Made by a program: the position numbers and the translations under genes | Shown here: positions 1 through 9,883 of the stretch, piece by piece | Layout of the letters: the number at the start of each line of letters is the position of its first letter | How positions within the stretch are numbered: the first letter of the stretch is position 1 | The notes under the pieces: generated by a model | What the model was told of the DNA's origin: nothing | Database searches by the model: none | The model's input: the letters and a program-made list of their open reading frames with translations, nothing else | DNA from: Buchnera aphidicola (Hyalopterus amygdali) | GTDB taxonomy: Bacteria; Pseudomonadota; Gammaproteobacteria; Enterobacterales; Enterobacteriaceae | NCBI RefSeq assembly: GCF_964059015.1 | Contig: NZ_OZ060383.1 | Span: 558,001 to 622,000 of the forward strand | Length of the DNA stretch: 64,000 nt | Direction of reading: 5' to 3'

Positions 1-127
1 AAAATATTATCAATTAATGCAATTAAAACACCATCTTGTAGAGCTAAAAAATCATCTTTTTTTTTAACATTTTTAAAAAAAGAGAAATATCAGTTTTGAA
101 AGGAGAATTTATTAAAGTATGTAACAT
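1..127 (-). CDS. tusB: TusB, sulfur-relay protein (partial, runs off the window edge)
   Basis: Reading leftwards from an ATG at 127, 42 codons stay open to the window edge and begin MLHTLINSPFKTDI, followed by a FLALQDGVLIALID stretch. This matches the N-terminus of E. coli TusB (MLHTL..SP, then LLLQDGV). TusB is part of the TusBCD hexamer that passes persulfide sulfur from TusA to TusE and MnmA for 2-thiolation of the wobble uridine in Lys, Glu and Gln tRNAs. It starts 11 nt beyond the tusC stop, as expected for a tusDCB operon. The C-terminal half lies outside the window, so integrity cannot be judged. Confidence 0.85.
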
Positions 128-138
128 ATTCGTATACC

Positions 139-498
139 TTAAATATTAATTATGGCATCATGATCATCTAATTTTAAACGTAAAAAATCTTGACTTAATA
201 TATTTACTTTTAATATAAATTGATCATGAAAATATAAACCTCTATCAATCAATGATGATGCACAACAATAAAAATTATCAATTCCAAAAATAGGTAAAAT
301 ACAAAAGGACGCTGTATAATTACGTACTAAAATATTTTCTGATCCAGAACTTTTTAAAAGTTGTAAAACCCCATCTCCAATAAAAAACAAACTAATTTTT
401 TTTATAATCGAAGAAACCCCCAAAATAGCGTCTAAACCTTCTTTTCCAAAACTGGTCCCATGAGGGGAATGAGAAAAAACAAAAGCAATTTTTTTCAT
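139..498 (-). CDS. tusC: TusC, sulfur-relay protein
   Basis: The 119-residue protein matches the usual TusC length and has the family N-terminus MKKIAFVFSHSPHGTSFGKEG. It belongs to the DsrEFH family and forms the TusBCD complex with its two neighbours. The complex relays sulfur during 5-methylaminomethyl-2-thiouridine synthesis at tRNA wobble positions in the cytoplasm. The gene sits between tusD (19-nt gap) and tusB (11-nt gap), all on the minus strand, which indicates one transcript. No frame disruption is visible. Confidence 0.93.
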   Translation of the reverse strand: MKKIAFVFSHSPHGTSFGKEGLDAILGVSSIIKKISLFFIGDGVLQLLKSSGSENILVRNYTASFCILPIFGIDNFYCCASSLIDRGLYFHDQFILKVNILSQDFLRLKLDDHDAIINI

Positions 499-517
499 TG
501 GAATAAATTATATTATA

Positions 518-904
518 TTAAAATTGTATTATACGATCAGACAGTTTTATAGAATTAGCTAATTCTATTAATCCACTTAACTGAAAAAAAGAAGCAAGAT
601 TGCCTTTTTTAAAATTTTTTTTTAATAATTCTTCATCTTCAACAACGCCTCTTCTTAGAGCTGCACTAATACAAACATATAATTTTACCTTATATTTTTC
701 ATGTAATTTTTGCCATCCTCTAACTAAATCAAATTCATCAATAGGTGTTTGATTAAAATTATTTGCATTTAAAACTCCATCAAAATAAAAAAAAATGCTA
801 TTTAATGTATGATACATTTTTATTAAAGATTCACAAAATAAGAAAGCTGTACTAGCATTTTGTGTTCCATAAGCGGAACCGGTAACTAAAATTGTATAAT
901 TCAT
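518..904 (-). CDS. tusD: TusD, sulfurtransferase subunit of the TusBCD relay
   Basis: The protein has 128 residues, the length of E. coli TusD. Cys78, in the [12 protein letters not shown] segment, falls at the position of the catalytic cysteine that carries the persulfide from TusA. The N-terminus ([18 protein letters not shown]) is typical of DsrE-like sulfur-relay proteins. As first gene of tusD-tusC-tusB it probably sets transcription of the group. Retaining all three subunits implies that wobble-uridine 2-thiolation is still functional here. Confidence 0.94.
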   Translation of the reverse strand: MNYTILVTGSAYGTQNASTAFLFCESLIKMYHTLNSIFFYFDGVLNANNFNQTPIDEFDLVRGWQKLHEKYKVKLYVCISAALRRGVVEDEELLKKNFKKGNLASFFQLSGLIELANSIKLSDRIIQF

Positions 905-969
905 TTTAAAATATCTTTTTCTAAATATTAAATTCGATATATATTATTTATGATGATATTCAAAGAAGA

Positions 970-1734
970 TTAATTTGAAATATTTTTTATATCTAACAGT
1001 TCTATATCAAAAATCAAAGTAGAATTTCCTGGAATTCCATTAATTTTATTATTTCCATATCCTAATTCTGGAGGTATAATTAATTTTATTTTACCACCTT
1101 TTTTGATATATTTTAAACCTTCTTGCCAACCTAATATAACATCTTTTAACATTATTTTTATTGGCTGACCTCTTTTATAAGAATTATCAAATTCTATACC
1201 ATTGATTAAAGATCCTTTATAATGTACAGTAATTTCTGTATTATTATTAACTTCTTCTTGTCCATCTCCTATTTTTTCAATAACATATAAAAGACCACTA
1301 GGTGTTTTATTTACTCCTTCTACTTCAGAAAATTTTTTCATATATAATTGTCCTTGAACTAAATTTTCTTTTTCATTTTTTTTAATTTGAATTTCTGTAA
1401 TACGTTTTATTTTGTCTTCTAATTTTTTTAGAATCATAGAAATCTCGTGTTTTGATAACTTTAAATCACCTGAAATAGCATCTTTTACTCCCAATAAAAT
1501 ACTTTTCTTATCTAATTTTATTCCTATATCTTTTTGTCTTTGAAAAGATTGATTTACATAATCACCTAAAGATACTCCTAAAGAGTATCCTACTTTTTCA
1601 TTATCATTTTTAAAAAATTCTTTTTTTTCTGAATATGATTGAATGTTTAAAAAAGGCAGGTTTTCTGAAAACGATATTGGAATAAAAAAAATTAAATATA
1701 ATAATAAAATTCTTTTCAATAGAAAAAAAATCAT
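970..1734 (-). CDS. fkpA: FkpA, periplasmic FKBP-type peptidyl-prolyl isomerase
   Basis: This 254-residue protein has an N-terminal hydrophobic signal-like segment (residues 1-23), a helical dimerisation region (about 40-140) and a C-terminal FKBP domain (about 145-248). The domain carries VHYKGSLINGIEFDNSY, LGWQEGLKYIKKGGK and PPELGYG motifs. It accelerates cis-trans prolyl isomerisation and acts as a chaperone in the periplasm. In E. coli fkpA lies in the same neighbourhood as the tus genes. E. coli FkpA is about 16 residues longer. No obvious lesion is seen. Confidence 0.9.
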   Translation of the reverse strand: MIFFLLKRILLLYLIFFIPISFSENLPFLNIQSYSEKKEFFKNDNEKVGYSLGVSLGDYVNQSFQRQKDIGIKLDKKSILLGVKDAISGDLKLSKHEISMILKKLEDKIKRITEIQIKKNEKENLVQGQLYMKKFSEVEGVNKTPSGLLYVIEKIGDGQEEVNNNTEITVHYKGSLINGIEFDNSYKRGQPIKIMLKDVILGWQEGLKYIKKGGKIKLIIPPELGYGNNKINGIPGNSTLIFDIELLDIKNISN

Positions 1735-2040
1735 GTATTACCCCGAAAAAAATATAAAAATAATAAATTTACTTAATATATTAAAAAATTTATTTGAAAT
1801 TATTTAAAATATAAAAAATAAAATTATTTAATTGTTATACTATTTATATGTTAAAAATAAAAAGTTAATAATTATTAATAAAAAGAAATAATAAAACAAT
1901 ACATTAATATGTATAATTTATTAAAATTTGATTAGGAATTAAATTATCTTTAAATTATTAATGCATAATAGATATAAAAATAATATAAGTATATTATATT
2001 CCTTCTATTAAAAAATATAACTTTTTTTTAATTAAATTTT
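1735..2040. other. Intergenic spacer fkpA-argD
   Basis: These 306 bases of nearly pure A/T contain no open frame of note, no tRNA-like fold and no clear hairpin with a T-run. The stretch must hold the promoter of fkpA and the end of the argD transcript, but no promoter stands out from the background. I see nothing else in it. Confidence 0.6.
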
Positions 2041-3255
2041 TTATAAACATTTTTCCAAAGCACGATAAAAACGTTTCATACCTTCAGTAATATCCTTTTT
2101 ACTAATAATTAAGGAAGGTGCTAATCGAATAACATTATGACCTGCAGTTAAAAAAATTACCCCCTCTAAAAATGCCAATCTAATTATATCATGTATTTTT
2201 TTAACAAATTCAGAATGCAACACGATTCCAATAAGCAATCCTTTTCCTCGTATTTCCTTAAATAATCCAAAACGTTTGTTAATGATTTCTAATTCAAAAA
2301 GTATTTTCTTTAATTTTTTTTCAACGCCTAATAAAATTTTTTTAGTATTGATAATATCCATTACTGATTCAGCAACAGAACAGGCAAGAGGATTTCCCCC
2401 ATAGGTAGTACCGTGAATACCAGGTTTAATTACAGAAATAATTTTATTTGTTGTCAACATTGCACTTATTGGAAAACCCCCACCTAAAGATTTTGCAATA
2501 GTTAAAATATCAGGTTTTACTTTATAATGCTCATATGCATACAATTTTCCTGTTCTACCTATCCCAGTTTGAACTTCATCAAAAATCAATAGCGCATTAT
2601 ATTTGTTACATAACTTTCTAATTTCCCGAACAAAGGGAATCGTTGCGGGTATGATGCCCCCTTCTCCTTGAATTAGTTCCATAACAACAGCAGCAGTATT
2701 ATTATCAATAATATCTTTAATAGTGGAAATTTTGTTAAATACAGCGTGCATAATTGATGGAGGTTTTGGTCCAAAATAATCAGAATACTTTGATTGTCCA
2801 CCTACAGAAACAGTAAAAAACGTACGACCGTGAAATGAGTTATAGAAAGATATAATTTTATTTTTTTTTAAATGATATACTTTAGATGAATAATAACGAG
2901 CAATTTTAAATGCAGCTTCATTTGCCTCAGCACCTGAATTTGCAAAAAAAACACGAGATGCAAAACTAGAAGAAATTAATTTTTTAGCTAACCGTAAAGC
3001 TGGTTCATTTGTAAAAATATTACTAATATGCCATAATTTTTTACTCTGTTGACTTAAAATTTTATTTAGTAAGGGATGACAATGACCTAATGATGTCACA
3101 GCAATACCACTCGAAAAATCAATATATTCCTTTCCTTGTTGATCCCAAATACGACTACCTTTTCCTTTTATTGGAATAAAGGATGCTGGATCGTAAAAAG
3201 GTAAAATTAGTTTATCAAAACTATCTCGTGTAATTAATTTTTTTTTTGCTATCAT
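2041..3255 (-). CDS. argD: Acetylornithine / succinyl-diaminopimelate aminotransferase
   Basis: The 404-residue fold-type I PLP enzyme has the class-III aminotransferase signature LIFDEVQTGIGRTG and the Schiff-base lysine at Lys255 in LTIAKSLGGG, the same number as in E. coli ArgD. It transaminates N-acetylglutamate semialdehyde to N-acetylornithine in arginine synthesis. In E. coli it also performs the DapC step of lysine synthesis, so one gene can serve two essential amino acids supplied to the host. The gene stands alone, divergent from tsgA across 275 bp of AT-rich DNA that should contain both promoters. Confidence 0.95.
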   Translation of the reverse strand: MIAKKKLITRDSFDKLILPFYDPASFIPIKGKGSRIWDQQGKEYIDFSSGIAVTSLGHCHPLLNKILSQQSKKLWHISNIFTNEPALRLAKKLISSSFASRVFFANSGAEANEAAFKIARYYSSKVYHLKKNKIISFYNSFHGRTFFTVSVGGQSKYSDYFGPKPPSIMHAVFNKISTIKDIIDNNTAAVVMELIQGEGGIIPATIPFVREIRKLCNKYNALLIFDEVQTGIGRTGKLYAYEHYKVKPDILTIAKSLGGGFPISAMLTTNKIISVIKPGIHGTTYGGNPLACSVAESVMDIINTKKILLGVEKKLKKILFELEIINKRFGLFKEIRGKGLLIGIVLHSEFVKKIHDIIRLAFLEGVIFLTAGHNVIRLAPSLIISKKDITEGMKRFYRALEKCL

Positions 3256-3530
3256 TAAATTTCCTAAAATATGTTCACTTAAATAATAAAAAATTACAAA
3301 CTAAAATAGTTACATGTATAAAATTAAAATATACATTAAATTTTATTAAAATTAAACTTATTTTATCAGCAAATTAAAAAAGATACGAATAGATTCTGTT
3401 AAATTAACAACTATTATACTTGCTATCATATTGATACAATTATTTGCATAATAAACAAATAATATATTCAAAAAAAAATAAAAAAAATAGAAAATATATT
3501 AAATTATAATCTTTATAAAATAGGTAAAAT

Positions 3531-4703
3531 ATGAAAAATATTAACCAAATAGGACTAACATGGATTAGTTTTTTTTCATACGCTTTTACAGGTGCATTAA
3601 TTGTCGTTACTGGAATGATAATGGGAGATATTGCTAATTATTTTAGTTTATCTATATCAAAAATGAGTAATGTTTTTACTTTTTTAAATGCAGGTATATT
3701 AATATCAATTTTATTAAATTCTTGGGTAACGAACATAATATCAATAAAAAAGCAATTAATATTAGGTTTTTTACTTTCAATAATAGCAATACTAGGTATC
3801 ATTTTTTCAAATAATATTTTTACGTTTTCTGTTAACATATTTATTCTTGGATTAGTAAGCGGAATAACAATGTCTATTGGTACCTTTATTATTACATATC
3901 TATATTCAGGTGAAAAGAGAGGGTCAAGATTATTAATTACCGATTCTTTCTTTAGCATGTCTGGCATGATATTCCCTATAATTACTGCTTACATATTAGA
4001 AAAAAAATTTTCATGGTATTGGATTTATATATTTATATCAACAATTTATTTATTTATTTTTATTTTAACAATAAATTTAAAATTTCCAGAAACTAAAGAA
4101 AAAGTAAAAAGCAAAACAACATTTAAATATAATATGAATATAATTTTATTATCTATTTCAGCACTGTTATATATTTTAGGACAATTAAGTTTTATCTCTT
4201 GGGTACCTCAATATGCCACTGAAATTATAAATATTAATATAAAAAAAACTGGTACTTTAGTAAGTAATTTTTGGATGGCTTATATGATTGGTATGTGGTG
4301 CTTCAGTTTTATAATTAAATTTTTTAATTTAAAACGAATGTTTGTTTTTTTAACAGGTATTTCTTCTATACTTATGTATTCTTTTATTCATAGCAAAAAT
4401 TACTTAACACTACAGTCTATTATTATTGGATTAGGTTTTTTTTCTAGCGCTATTTATACTATTATTATAACTTTAGCATCATTAGAAACAAAGAAACCAT
4501 CTTCTAAATTGATAAATTTAATACTATTTTTCGGAACAATTGGGACACTTCTGACGTTTATGATAACTAGTCCTATTGTAGAAAAAAAAGGATTATACGC
4601 AACTTTAATTTTTTCAAATATATTGTACGGAATAGTATTTTTTTTATCCCTTCTGATTTTTACAAAAATAAAAAATAAGCTTTTTTTTGAAAAATCATCT
4701 TAA
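3531..4703 (+). CDS. tsgA: TsgA-like major facilitator superfamily transporter
   Basis: This 390-residue polytopic membrane protein has about twelve hydrophobic segments. Its N-terminus (LTWISFFSYAFTGALIVVTGMIMGDIANYF) resembles E. coli TsgA, which is 393 residues. The substrate is unknown even in E. coli. Position supports the assignment: tsgA lies near the trpS-aroK region in enterics. It is one of very few transporters kept in this window, so it may exchange a metabolite across the inner membrane. A possible start is preceded by TAGGTAAAAT, a weak Shine-Dalgarno. Confidence 0.85.
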   Translation: MKNINQIGLTWISFFSYAFTGALIVVTGMIMGDIANYFSLSISKMSNVFTFLNAGILISILLNSWVTNIISIKKQLILGFLLSIIAILGIIFSNNIFTFSVNIFILGLVSGITMSIGTFIITYLYSGEKRGSRLLITDSFFSMSGMIFPIITAYILEKKFSWYWIYIFISTIYLFIFILTINLKFPETKEKVKSKTTFKYNMNIILLSISALLYILGQLSFISWVPQYATEIININIKKTGTLVSNFWMAYMIGMWCFSFIIKFFNLKRMFVFLTGISSILMYSFIHSKNYLTLQSIIIGLGFFSSAIYTIIITLASLETKKPSSKLINLILFFGTIGTLLTFMITSPIVEKKGLYATLIFSNILYGIVFFLSLLIFTKIKNKLFFEKSS

Positions 4704-4777
4704 AATAAGATTTTTATCTTTAACTATTTTACTAAAAAAAATAATTAAATAAACTAGAAAAATTAATCATTTCTGGT

Positions 4778-5797
4778 TTATTTAAAAAATAAATCTATAT
4801 CCATAATTGAATAAACTCGTTTTAAAAGTTTCTCAGATTTTAATCGAGCTTTAATCGCTCCATCCTGAGCAACTTTTTTTAAATAAGATTCATCTTTTCG
4901 ATAATTTAAATAAGATTTTTGTAATCTACGTAAAAATTGCGATATATTATCAAAAATAATATTTTTAAATTCGCTATACATTACACCATTAAGTTCCTTT
5001 TCTAAAATATTAATTTCTTTATTTGTAATAGCAGAAAGAATTTCTAATAAATTTGAAATACCTAATTTTCTTTTTTTATCATAATATATTTTAGGTGGTG
5101 TTTGCGAATCTGTAATGGCATTCTTTATTTTAAAAAAAATAGAAGAAATGTCTTCTAATAAAAAAATTACGTTGTTTTTATTCATATCTGATTTAGACAT
5201 TTTTTTTTTGGGTTCTAACAAAGACATAACTTTCGATCCGCTGATATCAATTAGCGGCTCAGGCAAAGTAAATATATCTCCATATAAAAAATTAAAACGA
5301 TGGGCAATATTCCGAGTTAACTCTAAGTGTTGTTTTTGATCTTGTCCTACTGGAACTAGATTGGTTTCATATAATAAAATATCGGATGACATTAATATAG
5401 GATAATTAAATAGTCCAACGTTTATATTTTCAATACAATTATTTCGTATCTTTTTTTTGTTTTTAAATTGTGTCATTCGAGATAATTCACCAAATTGACT
5501 AAAACAACTTAAAACCCAATTTAATTGAGTATGTTGATAAACATGCGACTGAATAAAAATAATGCTTTTATTAGGATCAACTCCACAAGCTAAATATAGC
5601 GCTAATGTATCTAATACTGATTTTTTTAAAGAAAAGTTTTTATTTAATGTAGTTAAAGCATGTAAATCGGCAATACAATATATACAATCATAAATATTTT
5701 GAAATTTAGACCAATGACGCATTGATCCTATATAATTCCCAAGAGTTAAATCTCCAGAAGGTTGAACTGCACTAAATAATATTGGCTTAGAGTTCAT
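4778..5797 (-). CDS. trpS: Tryptophanyl-tRNA synthetase
   Basis: The 339-residue class-I synthetase has a GNYIG (residues 20-24) HIGH-type motif and a KKMSKSD signature near residue 200. It attaches tryptophan to tRNA-Trp in the cytoplasm. Length matches E. coli TrpS (334). The stop lies about 75 bp from the convergent tsgA stop. rpe follows 26 nt upstream on the same strand, so the two are probably co-transcribed, as in the E. coli aroK-aroB-damX-dam-rpe-gph-trpS operon; gph is missing here. Confidence 0.96.
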   Translation of the reverse strand: MNSKPILFSAVQPSGDLTLGNYIGSMRHWSKFQNIYDCIYCIADLHALTTLNKNFSLKKSVLDTLALYLACGVDPNKSIIFIQSHVYQHTQLNWVLSCFSQFGELSRMTQFKNKKKIRNNCIENINVGLFNYPILMSSDILLYETNLVPVGQDQKQHLELTRNIAHRFNFLYGDIFTLPEPLIDISGSKVMSLLEPKKKMSKSDMNKNNVIFLLEDISSIFFKIKNAITDSQTPPKIYYDKKRKLGISNLLEILSAITNKEINILEKELNGVMYSEFKNIIFDNISQFLRRLQKSYLNYRKDESYLKKVAQDGAIKARLKSEKLLKRVYSIMDIDLFFK

Positions 5798-5823
5798 TGG
5801 AGGGTAATCCTAAATATAAAAAA

Positions 5824-6510
5824 TTAATGAATAAATCTTGAGTTAACATATTTTAATTCCTCACGTATTTTTTTTATTATAATATCATAATTAGTATGAC
5901 CAAAAAGTGCAGAACCAATAACAAAAACGTTTGCGCCTGAAAAAGCTATTTCAGCAATATTATCCAATTTTACTCCTCCATCGACTTCTAAAAGAATATT
6001 AGAAGAATTAAGTTCAATTTTTTTACTTACTTCACGTAATTTATTAAATGTAGATGGCAAAAAAGATTGACTGCTAAATCCAGGGTTTACAGACATCAAC
6101 AAAATTAAATCCAATTTATGCATAACATAATCAAGAAAATTAAGAGAAGTAGAAGGGTTAAAAGCTAATCCTGCTTTACATCCATTCTCTTTAATTAAAT
6201 TTAAAGTGCGATCGACATGATCTGTTGCTTCTGGATGAAAAGTAATAAAATTCGCTCCAGCTTTAGCGAATTGGGGGATTAAATTATCTACAGGTTTTAC
6301 CATTAAATGTACATCAATTGGAACGGTAATATTATAATCACGTAATGATTTTAAAATCATAGGACCCATAGTTAAATTGGGAACATAATGATTATCCATC
6401 ACATCAAAATGTATCCAATCTCCACCTGCATCTATAACTTTTTTTGTATCTTTTCCTAAACGTGCAAAATCAGCAGATAAAATTGAAGGTGCCAAAAAAA
6501 ATTTTTTCAT
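5824..6510 (-). CDS. rpe: Ribulose-5-phosphate 3-epimerase
   Basis: I place the start at 6510 rather than at an in-frame ATG 36 bases upstream. The protein then begins [19 protein letters not shown] like E. coli Rpe, and an AGGA Shine-Dalgarno lies about 8 bases before the ATG. That gives 228 residues (E. coli 225). The TIM-barrel metal and catalytic motifs [16 protein letters not shown] and LEVDGGV are present. It interconverts ribulose-5-P and xylulose-5-P in the pentose phosphate pathway, supporting erythrose-4-P supply for the adjacent shikimate genes. Confidence 0.95.
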   Translation of the reverse strand: MKKFFLAPSILSADFARLGKDTKKVIDAGGDWIHFDVMDNHYVPNLTMGPMILKSLRDYNITVPIDVHLMVKPVDNLIPQFAKAGANFITFHPEATDHVDRTLNLIKENGCKAGLAFNPSTSLNFLDYVMHKLDLILLMSVNPGFSSQSFLPSTFNKLREVSKKIELNSSNILLEVDGGVKLDNIAEIAFSGANVFVIGSALFGHTNYDIIIKKIREELKYVNSRFIH

Positions 6511-6871
6511 ATAAATTTTCCTATTTTTAATAAATATTAAATACATTTAAAACTTTCTAACTAATTTTTAATTAGTTCTAAAAATGAGCAAATGTAGTCA
6601 AATAATTTATAATACATTCAAAAAATTTTATTTTAATTAAAAATATATGAAAGAAGACATTTTAAATAGCATATTAAATATAAAAAAATATTTTTATATA
6701 TATATTAAATTAAATTTATGAAATTTATTTTTAAATTCTTATACAATTAAAAATAAAAGAAATAAATTTTATTTATAAATTTTCAAAAATAAAAAAATAG
6801 ATTTAATATGTAGATAAATTAATAAAATAAAAATTTTATTTATTTAAATTTTAATTTTTATTACTCATAAT
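6511..6871. other. Spacer where damX, dam (and possibly more) have been lost
   Basis: In E. coli damX and dam lie between aroB and rpe. Here this 361-base A/T stretch separates them, with no frame longer than a few dozen codons and no recognisable Dam or DamX fragment. I see no tRNA, hairpin or repeat. Confidence 0.55.
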
Positions 6872-7954
6872 TTATTGAAAATATTTAATAGAATTTAAAA
6901 TAATGTTTTTATCAATTCCAGAATAAATTTTAGCTTTTCCAATAGAAATTGGAAGAACTAATCTTATTTCTCCTGAAATCACTTTTTTATCTCGCATCAT
7001 ATATGGCAAATATGATGCAGCAGACATATTTTTAGGACCTTTAATAGGTAATCCTGTCTTTTTTAATAAAGACAATATTCTTTCATAATCTGCTTTTTTT
7101 AAAAACCCCATCATCTCTGATGTACGAGATGCCATAACCATACCTACTGAAATTGCTTCACCATGTAGCCAGTTACCATACCCAGAATGAGCTTCAATAG
7201 CATGACCATAGGTATGACCAAAATTTAAAAGTGCTCTAAAATTATTTTCTCTTTCATCTAAAGAAATAATTTTTGCTTTAAGTTCACAACATTTTTTTAT
7301 ACAATAAGGCATTAATGTATCATTAAGTAGTAATAAATTTTCAATGTTTTCTTCTAACCAATTAAAAAATTTTTCATCAAAAATAATAGCATACTTGATC
7401 ACTTCTGCAATACCAGAAATTAATTCATTATATGGTAATTTTTTTAAAAAATCGATATCAATAACAACAGAAGAGGGTTGCCAAAAAGAACCAATCATAT
7501 TTTTTCCAAGAACATGGTTCACTCCAGTTTTACCACCAACGGAAGCATCTACTTGAGATAAAAGAGTAGTAGGAATTTGAATAAATTTTACACCTCTCTG
7601 GTAAATAGCTGCTGCAAATCCAGTTAAATCACCTATTACACCTCCTCCTAACGCAATTAAAGTGGTATCACGAGAATGTCTTTTTTCTAATAAAGAAGAA
7701 ATAATTACTTCTAGTTCATTTAATGTTTTAAATTGTTCTCCATCTGAAAGAATCACTTGATCTACTTTTATTCCTGATTTTCTGAGATGAAATAAAACTT
7801 TATCTTTAAAAAGATTAGCTAATGTCTTGTTGGTAATCAACATAGCTTGATTTCCTGGTTTTAAAGGAAAAAAAATATTATCTTCTTGAATAATACCAGA
7901 TCCTATGCTAATAGGATAACTTCGCTTTCCTAAAACTACTTTTATCTTTTCCAT
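6872..7954 (-). CDS. aroB: 3-dehydroquinate synthase
   Basis: The 360-residue protein has the NAD-binding [14 protein letters not shown] segment, the [21 protein letters not shown] block and zinc-ligand region [16 protein letters not shown]. It converts DAHP to 3-dehydroquinate, the second step towards chorismate, the precursor of Phe, Tyr and Trp. Length equals E. coli AroB (362). It is 42 nt downstream of aroK on the same strand, keeping the enteric aroK-aroB pairing and probably one mRNA. Confidence 0.96.
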   Translation of the reverse strand: MEKIKVVLGKRSYPISIGSGIIQEDNIFFPLKPGNQAMLITNKTLANLFKDKVLFHLRKSGIKVDQVILSDGEQFKTLNELEVIISSLLEKRHSRDTTLIALGGGVIGDLTGFAAAIYQRGVKFIQIPTTLLSQVDASVGGKTGVNHVLGKNMIGSFWQPSSVVIDIDFLKKLPYNELISGIAEVIKYAIIFDEKFFNWLEENIENLLLLNDTLMPYCIKKCCELKAKIISLDERENNFRALLNFGHTYGHAIEAHSGYGNWLHGEAISVGMVMASRTSEMMGFLKKADYERILSLLKKTGLPIKGPKNMSAASYLPYMMRDKKVISGEIRLVLPISIGKAKIYSGIDKNIILNSIKYFQ

Positions 7955-7996
7955 AACTATTTATGCTCTATTAACTGTTTTATTTAAAGTATTTTA

Positions 7997-8518
7997 CTAA
8001 ATTTTATCTAAAAAATTAATTATATGATATGTGATAGATTTAGCGCTTTTATTATCAGTTTGAATTTTAAAATCTGCTATTTCTTCATATAATGGATTTC
8101 TTTCAAGAGCTAAATTTTCTAAAATAGTACGATTAGAAACATTAGATTGTAATAATGGTCTCTTGGTATCTCTTTTTGTACGTAATAACTGTTTTTCAAT
8201 AGTAGTTTCTAAATATACAACAATACCACGAGCTGATAAAATATTTCTATTTTCTTTAAATTTTACTGAACCTCCACCGGTAGCAAGAATAATACCTTGT
8301 TTTTTTGTAAGTTCATCAATGATTTTTACTTCCCTCTTACGAAAACCATGTTCACCTTCTACATCAAACACCCAACTTATATTTGCTCCAGTACGATTCT
8401 CAATTTCTTGGTCAGAATCAAAAAAATCCATATTGAGTTGTTGAGATAAATGACGACCAATAGTACTTTTACCAGCTCCCATCGGTCCAATTAAAAATAT
8501 ATTTCTTTTTTCTGCCAT
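7997..8518 (-). CDS. aroK: Shikimate kinase I
   Basis: The 173-residue P-loop kinase has Walker A GPMGAGKS (residues 11-18), the substrate-binding DSDQEIE and GGGSVK motifs and the lid RPLL segment. It phosphorylates shikimate to shikimate-3-P. It leads the aroK-aroB pair. The length and N-terminus ([21 protein letters not shown]) agree with E. coli AroK. It is needed for provision of aromatic amino acids. Confidence 0.96.
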   Translation of the reverse strand: MAEKRNIFLIGPMGAGKSTIGRHLSQQLNMDFFDSDQEIENRTGANISWVFDVEGEHGFRKREVKIIDELTKKQGIILATGGGSVKFKENRNILSARGIVVYLETTIEKQLLRTKRDTKRPLLQSNVSNRTILENLALERNPLYEEIADFKIQTDNKSAKSITYHIINFLDKI

Positions 8519-8979
8519 ATTTTTATTACTAAGATAATTCGTTAATAATATCGATGCTGAACAATTTTGCTAGCAAGACATAAAAAAAAGCTAAAAATAG
8601 AATAAATTAATTTTTTAAAATATTCTAAATTAACGATAATTGTATACTTAAAATATTTTTATTAATTTTCCATGAAAATATTTCATCCTTATATAATAAA
8701 AGAGATAAAAAAACTTATAATACTACATTTACAAAAATGTAATTTAAATTTTTTATGGTATAAAAATTTTATTAAAGTAAGACACATTCTATCAGAGTAA
8801 ACCGTGATGTTTCTATAATTTATTTATTATTTTAATTTACAATATTTTTTCTACATTTTTAATAAATTTTATATCTTTATAAATTTTTATATAATCGTAT
8901 TAAATTTTTTAGTAAAATTTAATACTTGACGTAATTTGTTTTTTAAGTTTAAATATTATTTCTTTAAAAAATTTTCAGA
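8519..8979. other. Intergenic spacer aroK - tRNA-Ser
   Basis: These 461 bases should hold the divergent promoters for aroK (minus) and the tRNA (plus). I find no gene fragment I can name; the longest open runs are low-complexity Lys/Asn/Ile/Phe codons. No convincing promoter stands out. Confidence 0.5.
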
Positions 8980-9064
8980 GGTGAGATGTCCGAGAGGCTT
9001 AAGGAACACGCCTGGAAAGCGTGTATATGGAAACGTATCAAGGGTTCGAATCCCTTTCTCACCA
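8980..9064 (+). tRNA. serW: tRNA-Ser(GGA)
   Basis: This is a class-II tRNA with long variable arm. The acceptor GGTGAGA (8980-8986) pairs with TCTCACC (9057-9063). The anticodon stem CACGC/GCGTG encloses loop CTGGAAA with anticodon GGA at 9014-9016. It reads UCC and UCU codons. The sequence closely follows E. coli serW/serX. The 3' CCA is not encoded, so it must be added post-transcriptionally. The discriminator base at 9064 is A, whereas E. coli serine tRNAs have G. Confidence 0.96.
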
Positions 9065-9140
9065 TAAGGAATTTAAGGTAAATTTTTTTATAATTTAATG
9101 TAAACTTTTTTAAAAGTATATTTTTTTAAAAAATAATTAT

Positions 9141-9851
9141 TTACAAAGAAAATGCAACTTCTAAGGCAATATTAATCATATCATTAAAACTAGATTCTCT
9201 ATCTGCCGATGAAATAGATTCTTTTTTTATAATATGATCAGAAACAGTGCAAATTGATAAAGCTTGAGCGTTAAGTTCAGAGGCAACAGAATATATTCCA
9301 GCAGTCTCCATATCTACTCCAATAATATTATATTTCTTTAAAATATTTAACATATCTTCATCTTCTCCGTAAAATGAATCTGTTGTAAAAAAATTACCAA
9401 TATGAACTTTAAAGTTCATTTTTTTAGATATTAAAAAAGAATGAAAAATCATCTCAAAATCTGCAATTGCAGCATAATCATGATTGCGAAAACGTATTCT
9501 ATTAGTTTTTGAATCAGTTGATGCCCCCATACTAATTACGATATCCCGCAATTTTATATAATCTTGAACAGTACCACAGGTTCCAATACGAATAATTTTT
9601 TTTACATTATATTCAGTAAGCAACTCTCTTACGTATAGAGATGCAGAAGGTATACCTATTCCATGACTCATAATAGAAATTCTTTTATTTTTGAAATATC
9701 CTGTATATGCTAACATCAATCTAGTATCGTTCACTTGAACAACATTGTCTAAATAGTTTTCAGCTATATATCTAGCTCTAATTGGATCACCAGGCATAAG
9801 AACTATTTTTGAAAAAGCATTTTTTTCACTTTTAATATGCAGTGTAGGCAC
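9141..9851 (-). CDS. deoD: Purine nucleoside phosphorylase (DeoD type)
   Basis: The 236-residue hexameric-type nucleoside phosphorylase has MPGDPIRA, RIGTCGTV, GVDMETAG and CTVSDHI motifs; the last contains the catalytic Asp. It phosphorolyses purine (deoxy)ribonucleosides to base plus pentose-1-P. It follows deoB by 32 nt on the same strand, as in the E. coli deoCABD operon, of which only deoB and deoD remain here. This suggests purine salvage or exchange with the host and recovery of pentose phosphate. Confidence 0.96.
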   Translation of the reverse strand: MPTLHIKSEKNAFSKIVLMPGDPIRARYIAENYLDNVVQVNDTRLMLAYTGYFKNKRISIMSHGIGIPSASLYVRELLTEYNVKKIIRIGTCGTVQDYIKLRDIVISMGASTDSKTNRIRFRNHDYAAIADFEMIFHSFLISKKMNFKVHIGNFFTTDSFYGEDEDMLNILKKYNIIGVDMETAGIYSVASELNAQALSICTVSDHIIKKESISSADRESSFNDMINIALEVAFSL

Positions 9852-9883
9852 TAATTTTTTCCTTATTTTAAAAAATAACTTTG

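Noticed and set aside
6511-6546. Longer rpe start at 6546
   Set aside because: The extension has no homologous residues, and the internal ATG at 6510 has a clear AGGA and the family N-terminus.
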